Positions 31,126 to 41,165 of a stretch of DNA of 64,000 nt are shown one piece after another (positions within the stretch are counted from its first letter, which is position 1; each line of letters begins with the position of its first letter). Origin of the DNA: Liopterus haemorrhoidalis (lineage: Eukaryota > Arthropoda > Insecta > Coleoptera > Dytiscidae); assembly GCA_963971575.1 (NCBI GenBank), contig OZ020617.1, positions 40,582,606 to 40,646,605 of the forward strand, read 5' to 3'. A program made the position numbers and the translations under genes. Under the pieces are notes generated by a model. The model saw only the letters and a program-made list of their open reading frames with translations, ran no database searches and was not told the origin of the DNA.

Positions 31126-34100
31126 GTATTATTTTTTCTTATTTAAATAGAACCATTGAATAATAATCAAACAAGAAGCGCAACTGAATCCTTTGAATGA
31201 GATTTGGGGTACATTCGATTTGACGCTCCGAGTGTTCCGAGCACGTTCTGTACACTAAAGTTTACAAATCTCGTATTAGCATATGAATTACCTGTTGTAT
31301 CTAAGGATGCAACGCATTTCACTGATACGTCAGCTACTTTAATTGATTTGTTTATAACAAATATGGATAAAGCCAAGGTTCACACCATACATAGGTGTGA
31401 CTATCCAAACATAAACTCTGTATTGTTGAGTGTTTTCTCCCAATATCGGCATCACAAATAGAGATGGGAATTTCGGCTCAGTTTGCGGAACCGGATCAGT
31501 GGAGATCGTTCAGTTTGTCGAGCCGGTTCCTTGATCCGGTCAGTGATCCGGTTAAGTAAACATGTTTCCGAGACACAGGTCGGTCGTTCGTTCGTAGGTA
31601 GAACGTCACTTAGAGCCGGCTCTTGCATTATATGAACTGGAAACATGTTTCCGAGACACAGGTCGGTCAGTCGTTCGTTCGTAGGTAGAACGTCGCTTAG
31701 AGCCGGTTCTTGCAATATATGAACTGTAAACATGATCCCGAGACACAGGTCGGTCGGTCGTTCGTTCGTAGGTAGAACGTCGCTTAGCCCCGGCTCTTAT
31801 CTAACATTTTTGAAACAAACAATTCACTTTATTTATCTACTGTATTTTAAACCAGATGTGTTAAGTTTATGGCGATGTTTATTTCCCTTATAAATCGGAC
31901 ATATGTGATTTGGGCAATATTTATAATATTTTTATATAGTATGGTTGTAAGAAAATACAGACTAAGCCTATTAGTTTCAAATAAACTGCCCTACAAATTG
32001 ATGTCAAAATACACTTTATGATAATACATTACAAGCCGAGTTCTCGCGAAGTTCAACATGACATCGATCCAGATCCGGATCACTCCGGTCACTGCTCACA
32101 ATCGCCCGACCAATCGTATCCTTGAAACTTGAAACTTTTTTTGGTGAACCGTGTCACTTCGGTCAGTGTACTGAGCCGGTTCGTTCATGAGCGACCCATC
32201 TCTAGTGTAGACTATGTACAACCGCACGCGGTGGCTCTGATATGTACTGTAATCCCTTGTCACCGTGGAACTTACGGTCCACTAACATACTATGGACAAA
32301 AAAACGCGAGTAATAAGATTAAACGTATACGTATTTTCTTAGTACAGTGGTGAATTGCCAGAATTATAACAACCAATTCTCTCAGGAGGAAATTTTCACT
32401 GGTTAAAAACAGGAGTATTTTTTCACTGCATAACAACTATTAACAACCAGTTCGCTTTTTGAAAAATATATGAATAAATAACACCGGGTGTATTCGAACT
32501 GACTCCAGCCCAGCACTATATTCGAGTATACGTATACAAAAACAGGTATTATGTGTATATAAATTCACATTATATGAGTTCACATCAATTTTTTATTTTT
32601 TGCATAATCCCCACCTCAGGTTTTTCCTGAATTTCACCTCCCCCGTGCCCAAGTGAATAAAATTTTGGCACGACGTGATTTTATTCGTCAAGTCAATAAA
32701 ATATTTTTTCTATAAAGAACTTTATTGCTTATTTCTTTTTTGATGTAATCTGTAGTAGAATATACAGTAAAATGCGCGATTATATTATACCTTCGAATCT
32801 AAATTTTTAGAGGTTAGAATACATAATGTTAATACAAGTTATCTCTCAACGCTGCACTTTAGCTGCCGTCAAGTCACTCCAACTTTCAGCGATAATGTGT
32901 GCACGGAAAATTTTGTTCAGAATCGCAATTCAACAAAAACCGGCGTGACTTAACGCCATCTTTCAGTATCTCACTGATTATTTCATGACATTAATATTAT
33001 TAGCTAATAAGTAGGGATGGGAATTTATTTTTGAATATCGATATATACGCGATTCGATATATCGTAAGTGTGATATCGATATTCGATACATATCGAAGTA
33101 AAAATAACGATATTTTCGATATATCGAAATATCTAACACGTAACATGTAAGATATATAAATTACAGTTTTTTTTTTTGTTGGCTTGGAGGGAAAAGAAGT
33201 CGCCAATTGACAGACAATCACTTACAGTTGGTACTCACCCAGCTACCAAGCAACTTTCTAATATTTTCCTAGTTAACTGCTCTCATAATTAAATATATAT
33301 GTACAGTCTCTTCCAAACGGTTAGGCGGAACTAAATGGGAATTTCGTTCTTTTAGGTTGTAACGAGAAGGGATCTTGCTTGGGTTATTTCATTTTTCACG
33401 TTGGAATGTCAATTTAAAATTCCAACAATGAATCCATGGAAACGAATGAAATATGTCAAAATTAAACTATTATTTTTTATATATTTTAATGACAAAAAAA
33501 TTAATAAATGGGAAATTTGTATTAAGATTGACACAGAAAATCAAAATATTGTCAACTGACAATAACTGAAGCGCCTGTCAAATTGAACCTGTCAAAAATA
33601 TCCTACCAAAGTCAGCCATGATGTGAATGCAGTAGCGCCTCTATCGGTAGTGTCAGATGCCAATAAAGAAAATGACAATTTAAAATGATATTAACCTTAA
33701 CCAAAAAATGTTTATTGTAAGTATGATTTACAAAGCTTAAACAAAACGGTCGAAGAGCACGATTAACCTAACCTAACCTAACCGTTTGGAACAGACTGTA
33801 TATATGCTGTTCACTTTTGGACAAACCAGACCTTTTTGGTTACTTTTATAGTGTATTACGGACTTTAAATTAAAAATATTCTTTACGCTGTAAAACCGAC
33901 TTTAGATTTATTGGTTATGATCTATTAAGAAAGTGACATTTTTTATATTTTTTTAATACCAACATGACATACAATTTCAAATGTGTAAATTAGTGAAATC
34001 AAAATTTCGCCATCGTTCTGCAGTTTGTAGACGAAACTCTTTTAAATGTGTCAATTTATACATCACATATTTTGATTTGATTCTTAGGTCATAAAATTGG

Positions 34101-37100
34101 AAGCATATTGGACACATCCCACTTCAGTAGATCATTGAAGATTTTTGACCGCCATAAATCATTAATTATGTTAATCGAAAGTGCAGGATGCTGTGATATT
34201 GGTGAATTTAGAGTTTTAAATCCTCGGAGACAAATTGTGGGTAAGTATGACCATAGACAACCACCTATACACCTGCCACTAATGGGGAATCCAAATACAT
34301 ATGTACTAGCGTTGCAATGACGGACGGGGTACGAACTATTTTGGAAGCCAATCGATAATACAGACATACTGCATAATATTCAAAAAACTGGCGCGAGTAT
34401 TTAAAATTTCTCTTATATTTTTAGGTAATTAAAACACATAAATTACACGAAAACATATTTATTTATTTTCTATATTTTTTTCCACACATACTTAAAATAT
34501 TTAGTACATCTTTTAACAGTTGTAAAGATTGCAGAGTTCTGCAATCTTTTCCTACAATAACTAAATTAATATGTTTTACATAATTATAAAAAATTATCTT
34601 AATAAAATATTTTATAACATAAACTAACAACTTCTTTGAGTGCTCATACTCCCTAAAACTAAAATTAACATGCATTATACCAGTGTTTCCCAATCCATGG
34701 TCCGCGACTTCAGCAGCGAAAAAATATTCGATCCGTCAGTGGTTGAAACCCACTTTGAAAAATAAATTGCAAATGTTTTTGTACACGATCAGTACCAGTT
34801 TTGAAACTAGTAACTTTTGACTTAGTTTTTGGATTATAATTCGGGAAGAATATCCAGCACTGAGCGAAAAAACACTTAAAATACTCCTTCCTTTCCATTC
34901 AACATACATGTGTGAAACTGTATTTTCTGCGCTTAATGCCATTAAGACGAAACATAGAAACCGTTTAGATGTGAAGCCGGCATTGAGATTGTCTTTAAGA
35001 CATAATATTGAAAAACTGGTAAGCGATATGCAAGCACAAGGCTCCCACTCAATCTATTGTAAATTGTTGTTACGAATAAATAACATAAAAAATAATTTAA
35101 TTCTTATTTCTGCACCAATACATTCTTTTTTTTCCATACACTTTATTTTTAGACGCTGTGACTGCTTTTTCTTGTTATGTTTTAGTGAATACCAATTTGT
35201 ATTATTTATATATGACTATTCCTTTAGTATCGAATATTTAAAGATTTTAATTTAAGTCACTAATCTAAATCTAAATAATACGTGGTGGTGGTCCGCAACT
35301 CTAATGTGATTTGGAAATGTGGTCCGCCGATGTAAATAGGTTGGGAACCACTGCCTTATACAGTTAACAGAACTCTGGCAATTAAGACTACAAATACATA
35401 ATAATAAAGTACAACAAACTAATAAATTGAAACGCAAACCAGCGTGTTTAGTAGGTCTCGCCACCCGCACTATTTTTATTTAATATAAGGGTTCTATAAT
35501 AATAACATGTTAAACAAACATAAACTTTCTTGCTAAATGTAAATAAACACTAAATGACATTTACTGACGTAAACAATCTTAAATAAAGTAAGATATATAT
35601 TCTGTCAGAAAAGTAGCGGGAATTGTTAAATAAAGCACACAATTTTCATTTAAACATCTAAATTTACAACACACAGTTTCCAGCGTTTTTTCCAGTTTTC
35701 GAAACACCTTATATAGGCGCTTTCCGGTATAGCCTTCAGCTCATTCCACAAATTTTCTGTTATGGCCTCGATTGACTCAAAACGGATTCCACGTAGCGGC
35801 AATTTTAATTTCGGAAATAAAAAGTAGTCACACGGGGCCAAATCTGGTGAATACGGTGGTTGCTCGATGGTATTTATCCCGTTTTTGGCAATTCAGTCAC
35901 AATTGCTGCTCTATGCGATGGTGCATTATCATCATGTAAAATCCACGAATTGTTCTTCCAAAATATTGGTCATTTTTAACGAATTTTCTTACGCAAACGT
36001 TTCAATACGACCAAATAATATTCTGTATGTACCGTCTGCCCTGTTGGGACGAATTACACTGCACCAAACCACGAATATCAAAGAAAACAATGAGCATGAC
36101 CTTGACTTTTGAGCGACTTTGACGTGTTTTTTTTGGTTTTGGCTCGTTTTTTGTTCGCCATTCTGATGCCTGCTGACTTGTTTGCATGTCAAATTCATAT
36201 ACCCATGTCTCATCACCTGTTATGATGCGTTCCATGAATGTGGGATCAAAATTGACGCGATCCAGAATGTGTAAAGAGACTTGTTTACGGTACTGTTTTT
36301 GTAGAAAATTCAGCTCTGTTGGAACAAGACGAGCGGCGACGCGTCTCATGCCCAAATTATTCCCCAACATCGACCGAACGGACTCGTGAGAAAAGTTCAA
36401 ATCACGTGAAATCTCTCTTAAGCTAGAACGCCGATTATCGAGCACAATTTCCTTTACTTTTTCGATGTTTTCGTTGGTTGAAGCGGTCGAAGGCCGACCG
36501 GAACGTGGTTTGTCTTCGACGATCTCTCGACCGTTTTTTACCACTTTGTACCACTCGTACGCCCGTGTTTTTGATAAAGCTAATTCACCATAAGAGTTTT
36601 CCAACATTTTTAACGAGTCGGCACACGTAATTCCATTCGCAACACAAAATTTAAGGCAAACTCTTTGTTCAGTAGTTTTGTTCATTGTAAAAATCGGGCC
36701 GCACTACTGAAGTGTGTTAACTAAAACAGCCGATGTTATCAAACTTGTTGACAGATGACGCTCTCCGTTTGACACAGTAATTAGGGACAGTATTGCCATA
36801 TTATGAAAAAAGATTTAAAAATAATTATCAGCGCGGGCTTTTTAAATCACAAATTCCCGCTACTTTTTTGACAGAGTCATCGGGTCCGGACAATTCATCG
36901 CGGAAAATTCATCGTGGAAAATTCATCGTGGGAAATTCATCGTGGAAAATTCTTCGCAAGAAACTTCATCGTGGGGAACATTCATCGCAAGAAAATTCAT
37001 CGCGGGCAAAATTCATCGCAGGGAAAATTCATCGCAAGGAAATTACAAACGCTAAAGTCGTAAATACGTGCGGATTGCTTGGGACGAAATTTTTTGATGA

Positions 37101-40100
37101 AAAATTTTTAGGTAAAATCCATCTAGGTAGAGTTGGGGTTTTTGGATCAAATTATGTCGAATTCAACTTCTGAGAGTAGGGTCGAAGTTTTTGGATCAAA
37201 TTAGGTCCAGTCCAACTTCTAAGGTCATGGTCGAAGTTTTTGGATCAAATTAGGTCGAATCCAACTTCTGAGAGTAGGGTCGAAGTTTTTTTGATTAAAT
37301 TACGTCCAATCCTACTTCTGAGAGTAGGGTCGAAGTTTTTGGATTAAATTAGGTCCAGTCCAAAGTCCAACTTCTGACAGTAGGGTTGAAGTTTTTGGAT
37401 CAAATTAGGTCCAGTTCAACTTCTGATGTTAGGGTCAGTGTTTTTGGATCAAATTAGGCTCGAAACAACTTCTGAGAGTAAGATCTAACTTATTGGATCA
37501 AATTAGATCCAGTCCAACATCTGAGGGAAGGGTCGATGTTTTAGGACAAAATTAGGTCCAATCGAAATTCTGTTAAAAACTTAAAGATAAAGGAAACAAC
37601 ATAATATTTTATTTATTTATCGTTACAATATCATTTTATTTATTTTAAATTTATGACACTCAATATGCGATATTATGTGCGACACCTTTAAGGTATTCGA
37701 TTATATCTCTGGTCTCATAACTACCCACTACACGCTGGAGTCTAAGAGTGCAATCAGGGTATTTCCGTTTCTTCGGTGGAAGTTGGCCACCAGCAATGAG
37801 TTGCTCAATTTTGCCCTCGTTAAAACTTTGCTGTTTCTTAAATGTATTTATAAATTTCCATATTATAGAGTGAGAAGCACCAATCAGTTCACTAGAGGAA
37901 CGATGCCATGCTTCACAAGTATTATTCGATTTCAGCTCATCGTCCACAGCAGCGTTGTAGCTATTCCAAAGACAATGCGGATAACGTAGTTGACGTCGAA
38001 TTAATCGATGATCAAGTCGACCAATCTAGTTATCTTCCATATAGTCCAGGATAGCTTGTGCTTCGGGAGGATAGTTATTATATTAAATTGGAACTTAATT
38101 TCCCTGCGATGAATTTTCCCTGCGATGAATTTTCCCAGCGATGATTTTTTCTGAGATGCATTTTCTTGCGATGATTTTTTCCGCGATTAATTTTCTGCAG
38201 TGAATTATCTCGCGATGCCTTGTTCATATGTATGGAGCACCTTAAATATTTGTGATTTTTCTGCAAGAATAAGAAAATTAAATAATGAAAACTATTTTAT
38301 TATTCAAAATAATTATGAACATTGATATATTTAATATTTTGTCACTCCCCCCCTTGCTTTTATAACAGCAGCTATCTTTTGTGGCATATAGGCAACTAAT
38401 TTCTTGCATGTATTTACAGAAATTTTACCCCATTCCTCCTTTATTTTCTTAACTAGTTCCAGTTTTGATTGAACCTTGTGTTGAGCAACATTTTTCTTCA
38501 AATTTGGCCATAAATGCTCAGTTGTATTTAAGTCGAGACCTGTGCCCGTCAATCCAAAACGGAAATTTGTTGTCTTTGAAACCATTCTCAAGAAGTGGCA
38601 GCTGCATGGCATGGTGCATTATATTGTTGGAATAAATATGTTGATTGGTCATCGTTCGTGAAAATTTTATGCACAGAAGGTCTTAAAACAGTCGATAACA
38701 TTTTGATATAAGTAGAAGAATTCATCCTTCCCTCATACACAATTACTTCTCCCACGCCTGACGCTGCCATGCAGCCCCATATTATTACACTACACCCACC
38801 AAATTTAACTGTAGGGACCACACAGTCAGGGTGAAACTCTTCTCCGGTCGTTCGTCTTACATAAACCGTCCCAGAGGTGCCAAAAAGCTATAAACAATAA
38901 TCTCAATTTAAGTCTCAGTATTAACTGATGATTTTTTTCATAATAACTATTTTTTATAAGTTAAATTTTTTCATTAAGCAGCAATAAATATGCTTCAAAA
39001 TTACCTGAATATTTATCTCATCTGACCAAAGTACCTTTGCCCAATCATCAGGTTTCAAGTTTTGGTGAATTTTCGCCCAATGAAGTCTTCTTTTTTTATT
39101 TTTCCCTGAAAGCCAGGCTTTTTTTCGCGCTTTGCAGCCTCTCAAACCATGTTCTAGTAGTCTTCTTTTAACGGTTGGTGCCGAAATTTTCATAGTCGCA
39201 ACAGTATTAAACTCTGTAGCCAATGCAGATGATGTTCTCTTTCTATTTTTCAGTGATAGTCGAATTAAGTTTCTATCCTCTCTCTGATGTCTTATGATTT
39301 CTGCCAGATTTTGGCCTATATTTATGAGAAACAGTCGTAGCGAACCGTTTTATAGCATTTTGGACCGTTTTCCTGGAGCAATTTCTTCCTGAGAAATTTT
39401 AACTTGACTCCATCCCTTTTGACTAAGACTTACAATTTGTGCACGTTTAACTTCACTCAAACTTTTTGTATTCACACTCATAATTAGTAAGTAGAAGTAC
39501 CTCAATTCAATGAAAAAAAAATCACTCCACTCTTGCTCAAGTTTTATTCTAATCTAAAACATTTATGTACCTAACGCATATAAACGAGTATTAAAGCAAG
39601 CAATATTAAATCAGAGAAAAACAAAATTTTTGTGCAAGTGGAAATCCAATTTTCCCTATGACCGGAAAGCGTGCAGGGGTTTAGTACCATCCCTTTTTTG
39701 TTGTCACAGGGTAAATATTCTCTCCTCCAAAAGGCATGCTGTATGAAATCGGAGACCAAAAACTGTCATGAGCTCCCGGTCTAAAATGCATTTCTCGGAA
39801 ATTGATTTCTTTAACGAAACTTTTACATCTTTTAGAATTAAGATTTACTATAATATTGTATAATATTATACCGCTCACTTCTCCCTTTCTTTTTTTAAAT
39901 ATATTTTTGTACAGATACTATTGTGTTCTTACTCGCTTCTGGTGCTTAAGATACATATCATTAAATTTTTGCTAAAACTTTTTTCACTGTTCTATTTTAT
40001 ATACATGTATATGTACATATAGGATTGTGAATGCATGCGCATATGTGTACGTATGTATGCATGTATCTCGTCCTATTTTGTATTGTTAATTTGTATTTTT

Positions 40101-40502
40101 TTTTTTTTTTTTTGTCTATTGCATTATTGTATTTTACGTTGTTCATTGGTCTGTGGCTTTCACAGACTGTTGAAGTCATTTTTTGTATTAAATAAATAAA
40201 ATAAAATAAAAGTACCTATAAAATCCTGAAATGTGTGAAAATTAACACTTCACATAATTTTTTGGATATTGTGCGATCCAAAGCAAAAACGGCCCCCTGT
40301 ATCTAACTACTTTCTTTTTTATAATTTAGGTAAAATTGCGCAGAAATGGGATGAGGTTTTTATGGACTTTTGGATTCAAGAACGCGATTCGTATGGAGTA
40401 TCATTTCCTGAGGATTTGGATTACCGAGTTAAAATTTTATTGATAGGTGCTTGTTTTCTAGTTGATTATTTAGAAAGAGCTAGACAAGCTGCTCGTAGAT
40501 AA
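30750..40502 (+). CDS. Phospholipid scramblase family protein (3 exons: 30750-31125, 34088-34240, 40330-40502)
   Basis: The exons join to 702 nt, giving 233 residues. All junctions are phase 1 (G|GT): donors GTATTA (31126) and GTAAGT (34241), acceptors TTCTTAG (34087) and AATTTAG (40329). Family features: LDFILLKPVYEKFE, FIILNNKNEIVYRAGQN, CPPGHKIGSIL, FRVLNPRRQIVGKIAQKW, the calcium-binding-like segment RDSYGVSFPEDLDYRVK and a terminal hydrophobic ILLIGACFLVDYL. Scramblases move phospholipids between bilayer leaflets in a calcium-dependent way; the C-terminal helix would insert in membrane. The N-terminus is a Lys-rich stretch (residues 1-23) in place of the proline-rich region of longer members, and the palmitoylated Cys cluster is reduced to one CC. 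A second in-frame ATG lies four codons on. No competing explanation fits. Confidence 0.88.
31200..31458 (+). pseudogene. LINE endonuclease scrap in scramblase intron 1
   Basis: The frame contains LKFTNLVLAYELPVVSKDAT and HFTDTSATLIDLFITN, the pre-SDH region of LINE endonucleases (P-T-H-x-T-x-x-S-x-T-L-I-D-L). It is cut at 31458 by a hAT-like element. It is not an alternative scramblase exon. Confidence 0.6.
31459..32204. mobile_element. hAT-like non-autonomous element with internal tandem repeats
   Basis: Left TAGAGATGGGAATTTCGGCT, right GAGCGACCCATCTCTA; GAGCCGGTTC motifs recur near both ends. Interior units starting AAACATG(T/A)TTCCGAGACAC at 31558, 31641 and 31728 are about 85 bp each and contain TCGTTCGTTCGTAGGTAGAA. 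The termini match those of 51851-52857, but no 8-bp duplication is visible here. Confidence 0.68.
32205..33011. other. Intron 1 sequence, unassigned
   Basis: No transposon ends recognised except GGGTGTATTCGAACTG near 32488 (see 13645). Otherwise A+T-rich. Confidence 0.35.
33012..33140. repeat. hAT-type terminus with ATCGATA repeats
   Basis: TAGGGATGGGAATTTATTTT followed by many TATCGAT/ATCGATA words, the subterminal pattern of a hAT MITE. The right terminus is not recognisable. Confidence 0.5.
33549..33663. mobile_element. Tiny TA-flanked MITE nested in MITE family 1
   Basis: Comparison with the copy at 15130 shows an extra segment between AATCAAAATA and TAAAGAAAATG. Its ends TTGTCAACTGACA and TGTCAGATGCCAA are inverted repeats (11 of 13), with TA at 33547-33548 and 33664-33665. 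Confidence 0.72.
33767..33783. repeat. Short (CCTAA)3 run
   Basis: CCTAACCTAACCTAACC equals 3.4 units of the common insect telomere repeat TTAGG. It replaces the expected AGTTCCGCC part of the MITE terminus. Confidence 0.75.
33805..34005. mobile_element. MITE family 2, right-truncated copy
   Basis: Begins TGCTGTTCACTTTTGGACAA and follows the family through GCTGTAAAACCGACTTTAGA and CCAACATGACATACA. The right terminus is lost about 80 bp before scramblase exon 2. It again directly follows a MITE family 1 copy. Confidence 0.68.
34088..34240 (+). CDS. Scramblase exon 2
   Basis: 153 nt, 51 codons in phase 1, reading (G)HKIGSILDTSHFSRSLKIF and ESAGCCDIGEFRVLN. It aligns with the central scramblase repeat (IGSV...F.V.......L.IEGPCC...F.V). 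Acceptor follows a T-rich tract; donor is a perfect GTAAGT. Confidence 0.88.
34241..34680. other. Intron 2, first 440 bp, unassigned
   Basis: No element recognised. The 8-bp hAT target copy CATTATAC is at 34673-34680. Confidence 0.4.
34681..35353 (+). mobile_element. Deleted hAT element in intron 2
   Basis: Ends CAGTGTTTCCCAATCCATGG and GGTTGGGAACCACTG are inverted and typical of hAT; flanks CATTATAC (34673-34680) and CCTTATAC (35354-35361) match 7 of 8. The 673-bp body keeps only the transposase C-terminus. Confidence 0.87.
34830..35060 (+). pseudogene. hAT transposase C-terminal dimerisation domain
   Basis: The frame reads EEYPALSEKTLKILLPFHST, YMCETVFSALNAIKTKHRNR, LDVKPALRLSL and IEKLVSDMQAQGSH. 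This is a hAT C-terminal signature (...ST.MCE..FS....IKTK.RNRL.....LRL.LS...P.IE.LV....QAQ.SH), of the type found in ZBED5/FAM200-like domesticated proteins. A few bases are missing within the last helix. The catalytic core is deleted, so the element is dead. Confidence 0.85.
35354..35600. other. Intron 2 spacer
   Basis: Nothing recognised between the hAT copy and the mariner. Confidence 0.4.
35601..36875 (-). mobile_element. Mariner element in intron 2
   Basis: Terminal repeats TCTGTCAGAAAAGTAGCGGG (35601) and CCCGCTACTTTTTTGACAGA (ending 36875), inverted, about 24 bp and nearly matching. Size 1,275 bp is normal for mariner. A clear TA duplication is not visible on the right. Confidence 0.83.
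35650..36685 (-). pseudogene. Mariner transposase with frameshifts
   Basis: From 36685: an N-terminal helix-turn-helix (VCLKFCVANGITCADSLKML), KNGREIVEDKPRSGRPS, a second HTH (SSLREISRDLNFSHESVRSM) and IITGDETWVYEFD with the first catalytic Asp. Near 36000-35930 the frame is lost, though HDDNAPSHRAAIVTE (second Asp region) can be read in another frame. The last piece, 35650-35841, has APCDYFLFPKLKLPLRG with the third Asp, giving a DD34D-type catalytic set. At least two frame changes make it inactive. Confidence 0.85.
37118..37575. repeat. Tandem array, about 60-bp unit, seven copies
   Basis: Each unit contains GTTTTTGGATCAAATTAGGT, CCAGTCCAACTTCTGAGAGT and AGGGTCGAA with substitutions and small indels. 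It lies inside the foldback element beside its left arm. Confidence 0.88.
37660..38090 (-). pseudogene. MULE (Mutator-like) transposase C-terminal fragment
   Basis: Minus-strand readings: YPPEAQAILDYMEDN near 38085-38030, RYPHCLWNSYNAAVDDELKS (about 37980-37930), NNTCEAWHRSSSELIGASHS, IIWKFINTFKKQQSFNEGKI and QLPPKKRKYPDCTLRLQRVV. This is the conserved end of insect MULE transposases (N.xEAWH.....L.G..HP.IW.FI..L), after the DDE core. A stop and shift near 38030 break it. The catalytic region is absent. Confidence 0.75.
38300..39490 (-). pseudogene. Tc1-family transposase, degenerate
   Basis: Read from 39483 on the minus strand: MSVNTKSLSEVKRAQIVSLS (HTH), then ISAPTVKRRLLEHGLRGCKA, KKRRLHWAKIHQNL and VLWSDEINIQ (first Asp), FGGCSVIIWGCMAASGVGEV, FQQYNAPCHAAATS where the second Asp is Tyr, and GLDLNTTEHLWPNLKKNV with the Glu of a DD34E triad. 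Insertions (one about 130 bp after WSDE) and shifts separate the pieces. It lies in scramblase intron 2, antisense. Confidence 0.83.
39491..40329. other. End of intron 2: A/T tracts and an (AAATA)n tail
   Basis: 40187-40211 reads TTAAATAAATAAAATAAAATAAAA, preceded by GTCTGTGGCTTTCACAGACTG (a 9-bp hairpin near 40150-40170); this could be the tail of a short retroposon whose body I cannot define. A poly-T run lies at 40096-40114. Confidence 0.35.
40330..40502 (+). CDS. Scramblase exon 3 (C-terminus)
   Basis: Begins with GT of a split Gly codon, then KIAQKWDEVFMDFWIQ, the Asp/Pro-rich FPEDLDYR motif and the hydrophobic ACFLVDYL, ending in a basic RARQAARR. TAA at 40500-40502. Confidence 0.9.
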
Positions 40503-40554
40503 CAGATAATAACAAGATTTTTAAAAGTAAATTAATTGTTTTCATTTTTGAAAT

Positions 40555-40560
40555 AATAAA
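40555..40560 (+). terminator. Polyadenylation signal AATAAA of the scramblase gene
   Basis: Located 53 bases after the stop codon with a GT-rich start (GTGTTATC) just downstream. Confidence 0.7.
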
Positions 40561-40734
40561 GTGTTATCAAAATCTAAGCCGGTATTGGCTCTTTTGGCAC
40601 CCGGGACAAGACCAGCCAAAAGACAAACTGTGCCCTATTATAACAATATGTAGTGGCGTACCGAAGATTCTTTTGATTTAGATTATTACAATTTAAACAT
40701 TTTAACTTCCGAATACTAGTTATGGTGAAGTTAA

Positions 40735-40960
40735 TTTGCTAATATAGTAGTACCTCGACTTACGAACTCTCGACATACGAACTTTTTGCATATACCATTT
40801 TGACCTCTAGATACGAACCATGATGCTTTTCCTTTCAAATTAATTAAAGCATGTTTTACATTATACTTTTTAACTTTTTTCCCTAGTACTAGAAATAGGA
40901 TGCTACTACAGGCAACAAATCGAAAACTCCTGAAACACAAAACCAGACACAACCCAACTA
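40735..40960. repeat. Pogo/Tigger-like terminal fragment
   Basis: AGTAGTACCTCGACTTACGA at 40747 followed by ACTCTCGACATACGAAC resembles Tigger-type terminal repeats. No second end or transposase seen. Confidence 0.45.
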
Positions 40961-41165
40961 ACACAAAAAGTGCAACATAAAACTTAAATGATATATAGGA
41001 TATTTATTATGGCAACAAATATAACTTAATTGTTTTACATAACCTTCAAATATACTAAATGGCTGTATAAGCAATTTGGTGTAGAAAAATAGTTTTAAAA
41101 ATGTTCTGTCAGCTTTAATTTAAACTAATTATACACTATATTTATTATTATTATTTTGTGACATA

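Larger units (their letters stand above)
33304..33798. mobile_element. MITE family 1, long subfamily, complete copy in intron 1
   Basis: CAGTCTCTTCCAAACGGTTA at the left and TAACCGTTTGGAACAGACTG at the right, flanked by TA. The body matches 15130-15504. It carries a nested 115-bp insert at 33549-33663 and, at its right end, a telomere-like CCTAA run. Confidence 0.82.
36893..38225 (-). mobile_element. Foldback MULE-type element with 17-bp subrepeat arms
   Basis: Left arm 36893-37045 is a run of ATTCATCGCGGGAAA-like units (about eight); right arm 38094-38225 is the inverse (TTTCCCTGCGATGAATTTTC units). Between lie a 60-bp tandem array and a Mutator-like transposase C-terminus. Arms built from short tandem units are the foldback style; MULEs often have long variable inverted repeats. 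Element limits are approximate and the usual 9-bp duplication was not found. Confidence 0.72.

Noticed and set aside
31126..31163. Extension of scramblase exon 1 to the stop at 31163
   Set aside because: A GTATTA donor at 31126 is in the exact phase for exon 2 and restores the family consensus PPGHKIGS; the extension does not look like the family.
32129..32353. 74-residue frame DYVQPHAVALICTVIPC
   Set aside because: Spans the terminus of a hAT-like element and has no recognisable motif; may be an old LINE scrap but cannot be supported.
34089..34367. 92-residue minus-strand frame over scramblase exon 2
   Set aside because: Antisense to an exon with canonical splice sites and family similarity.
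36893..37045. CRISPR-like array of ATTCATCGCGGGAAA units
   Set aside because: Units are contiguous and variable with no unique spacers, and the inverse array at 38094 shows they are foldback arms.
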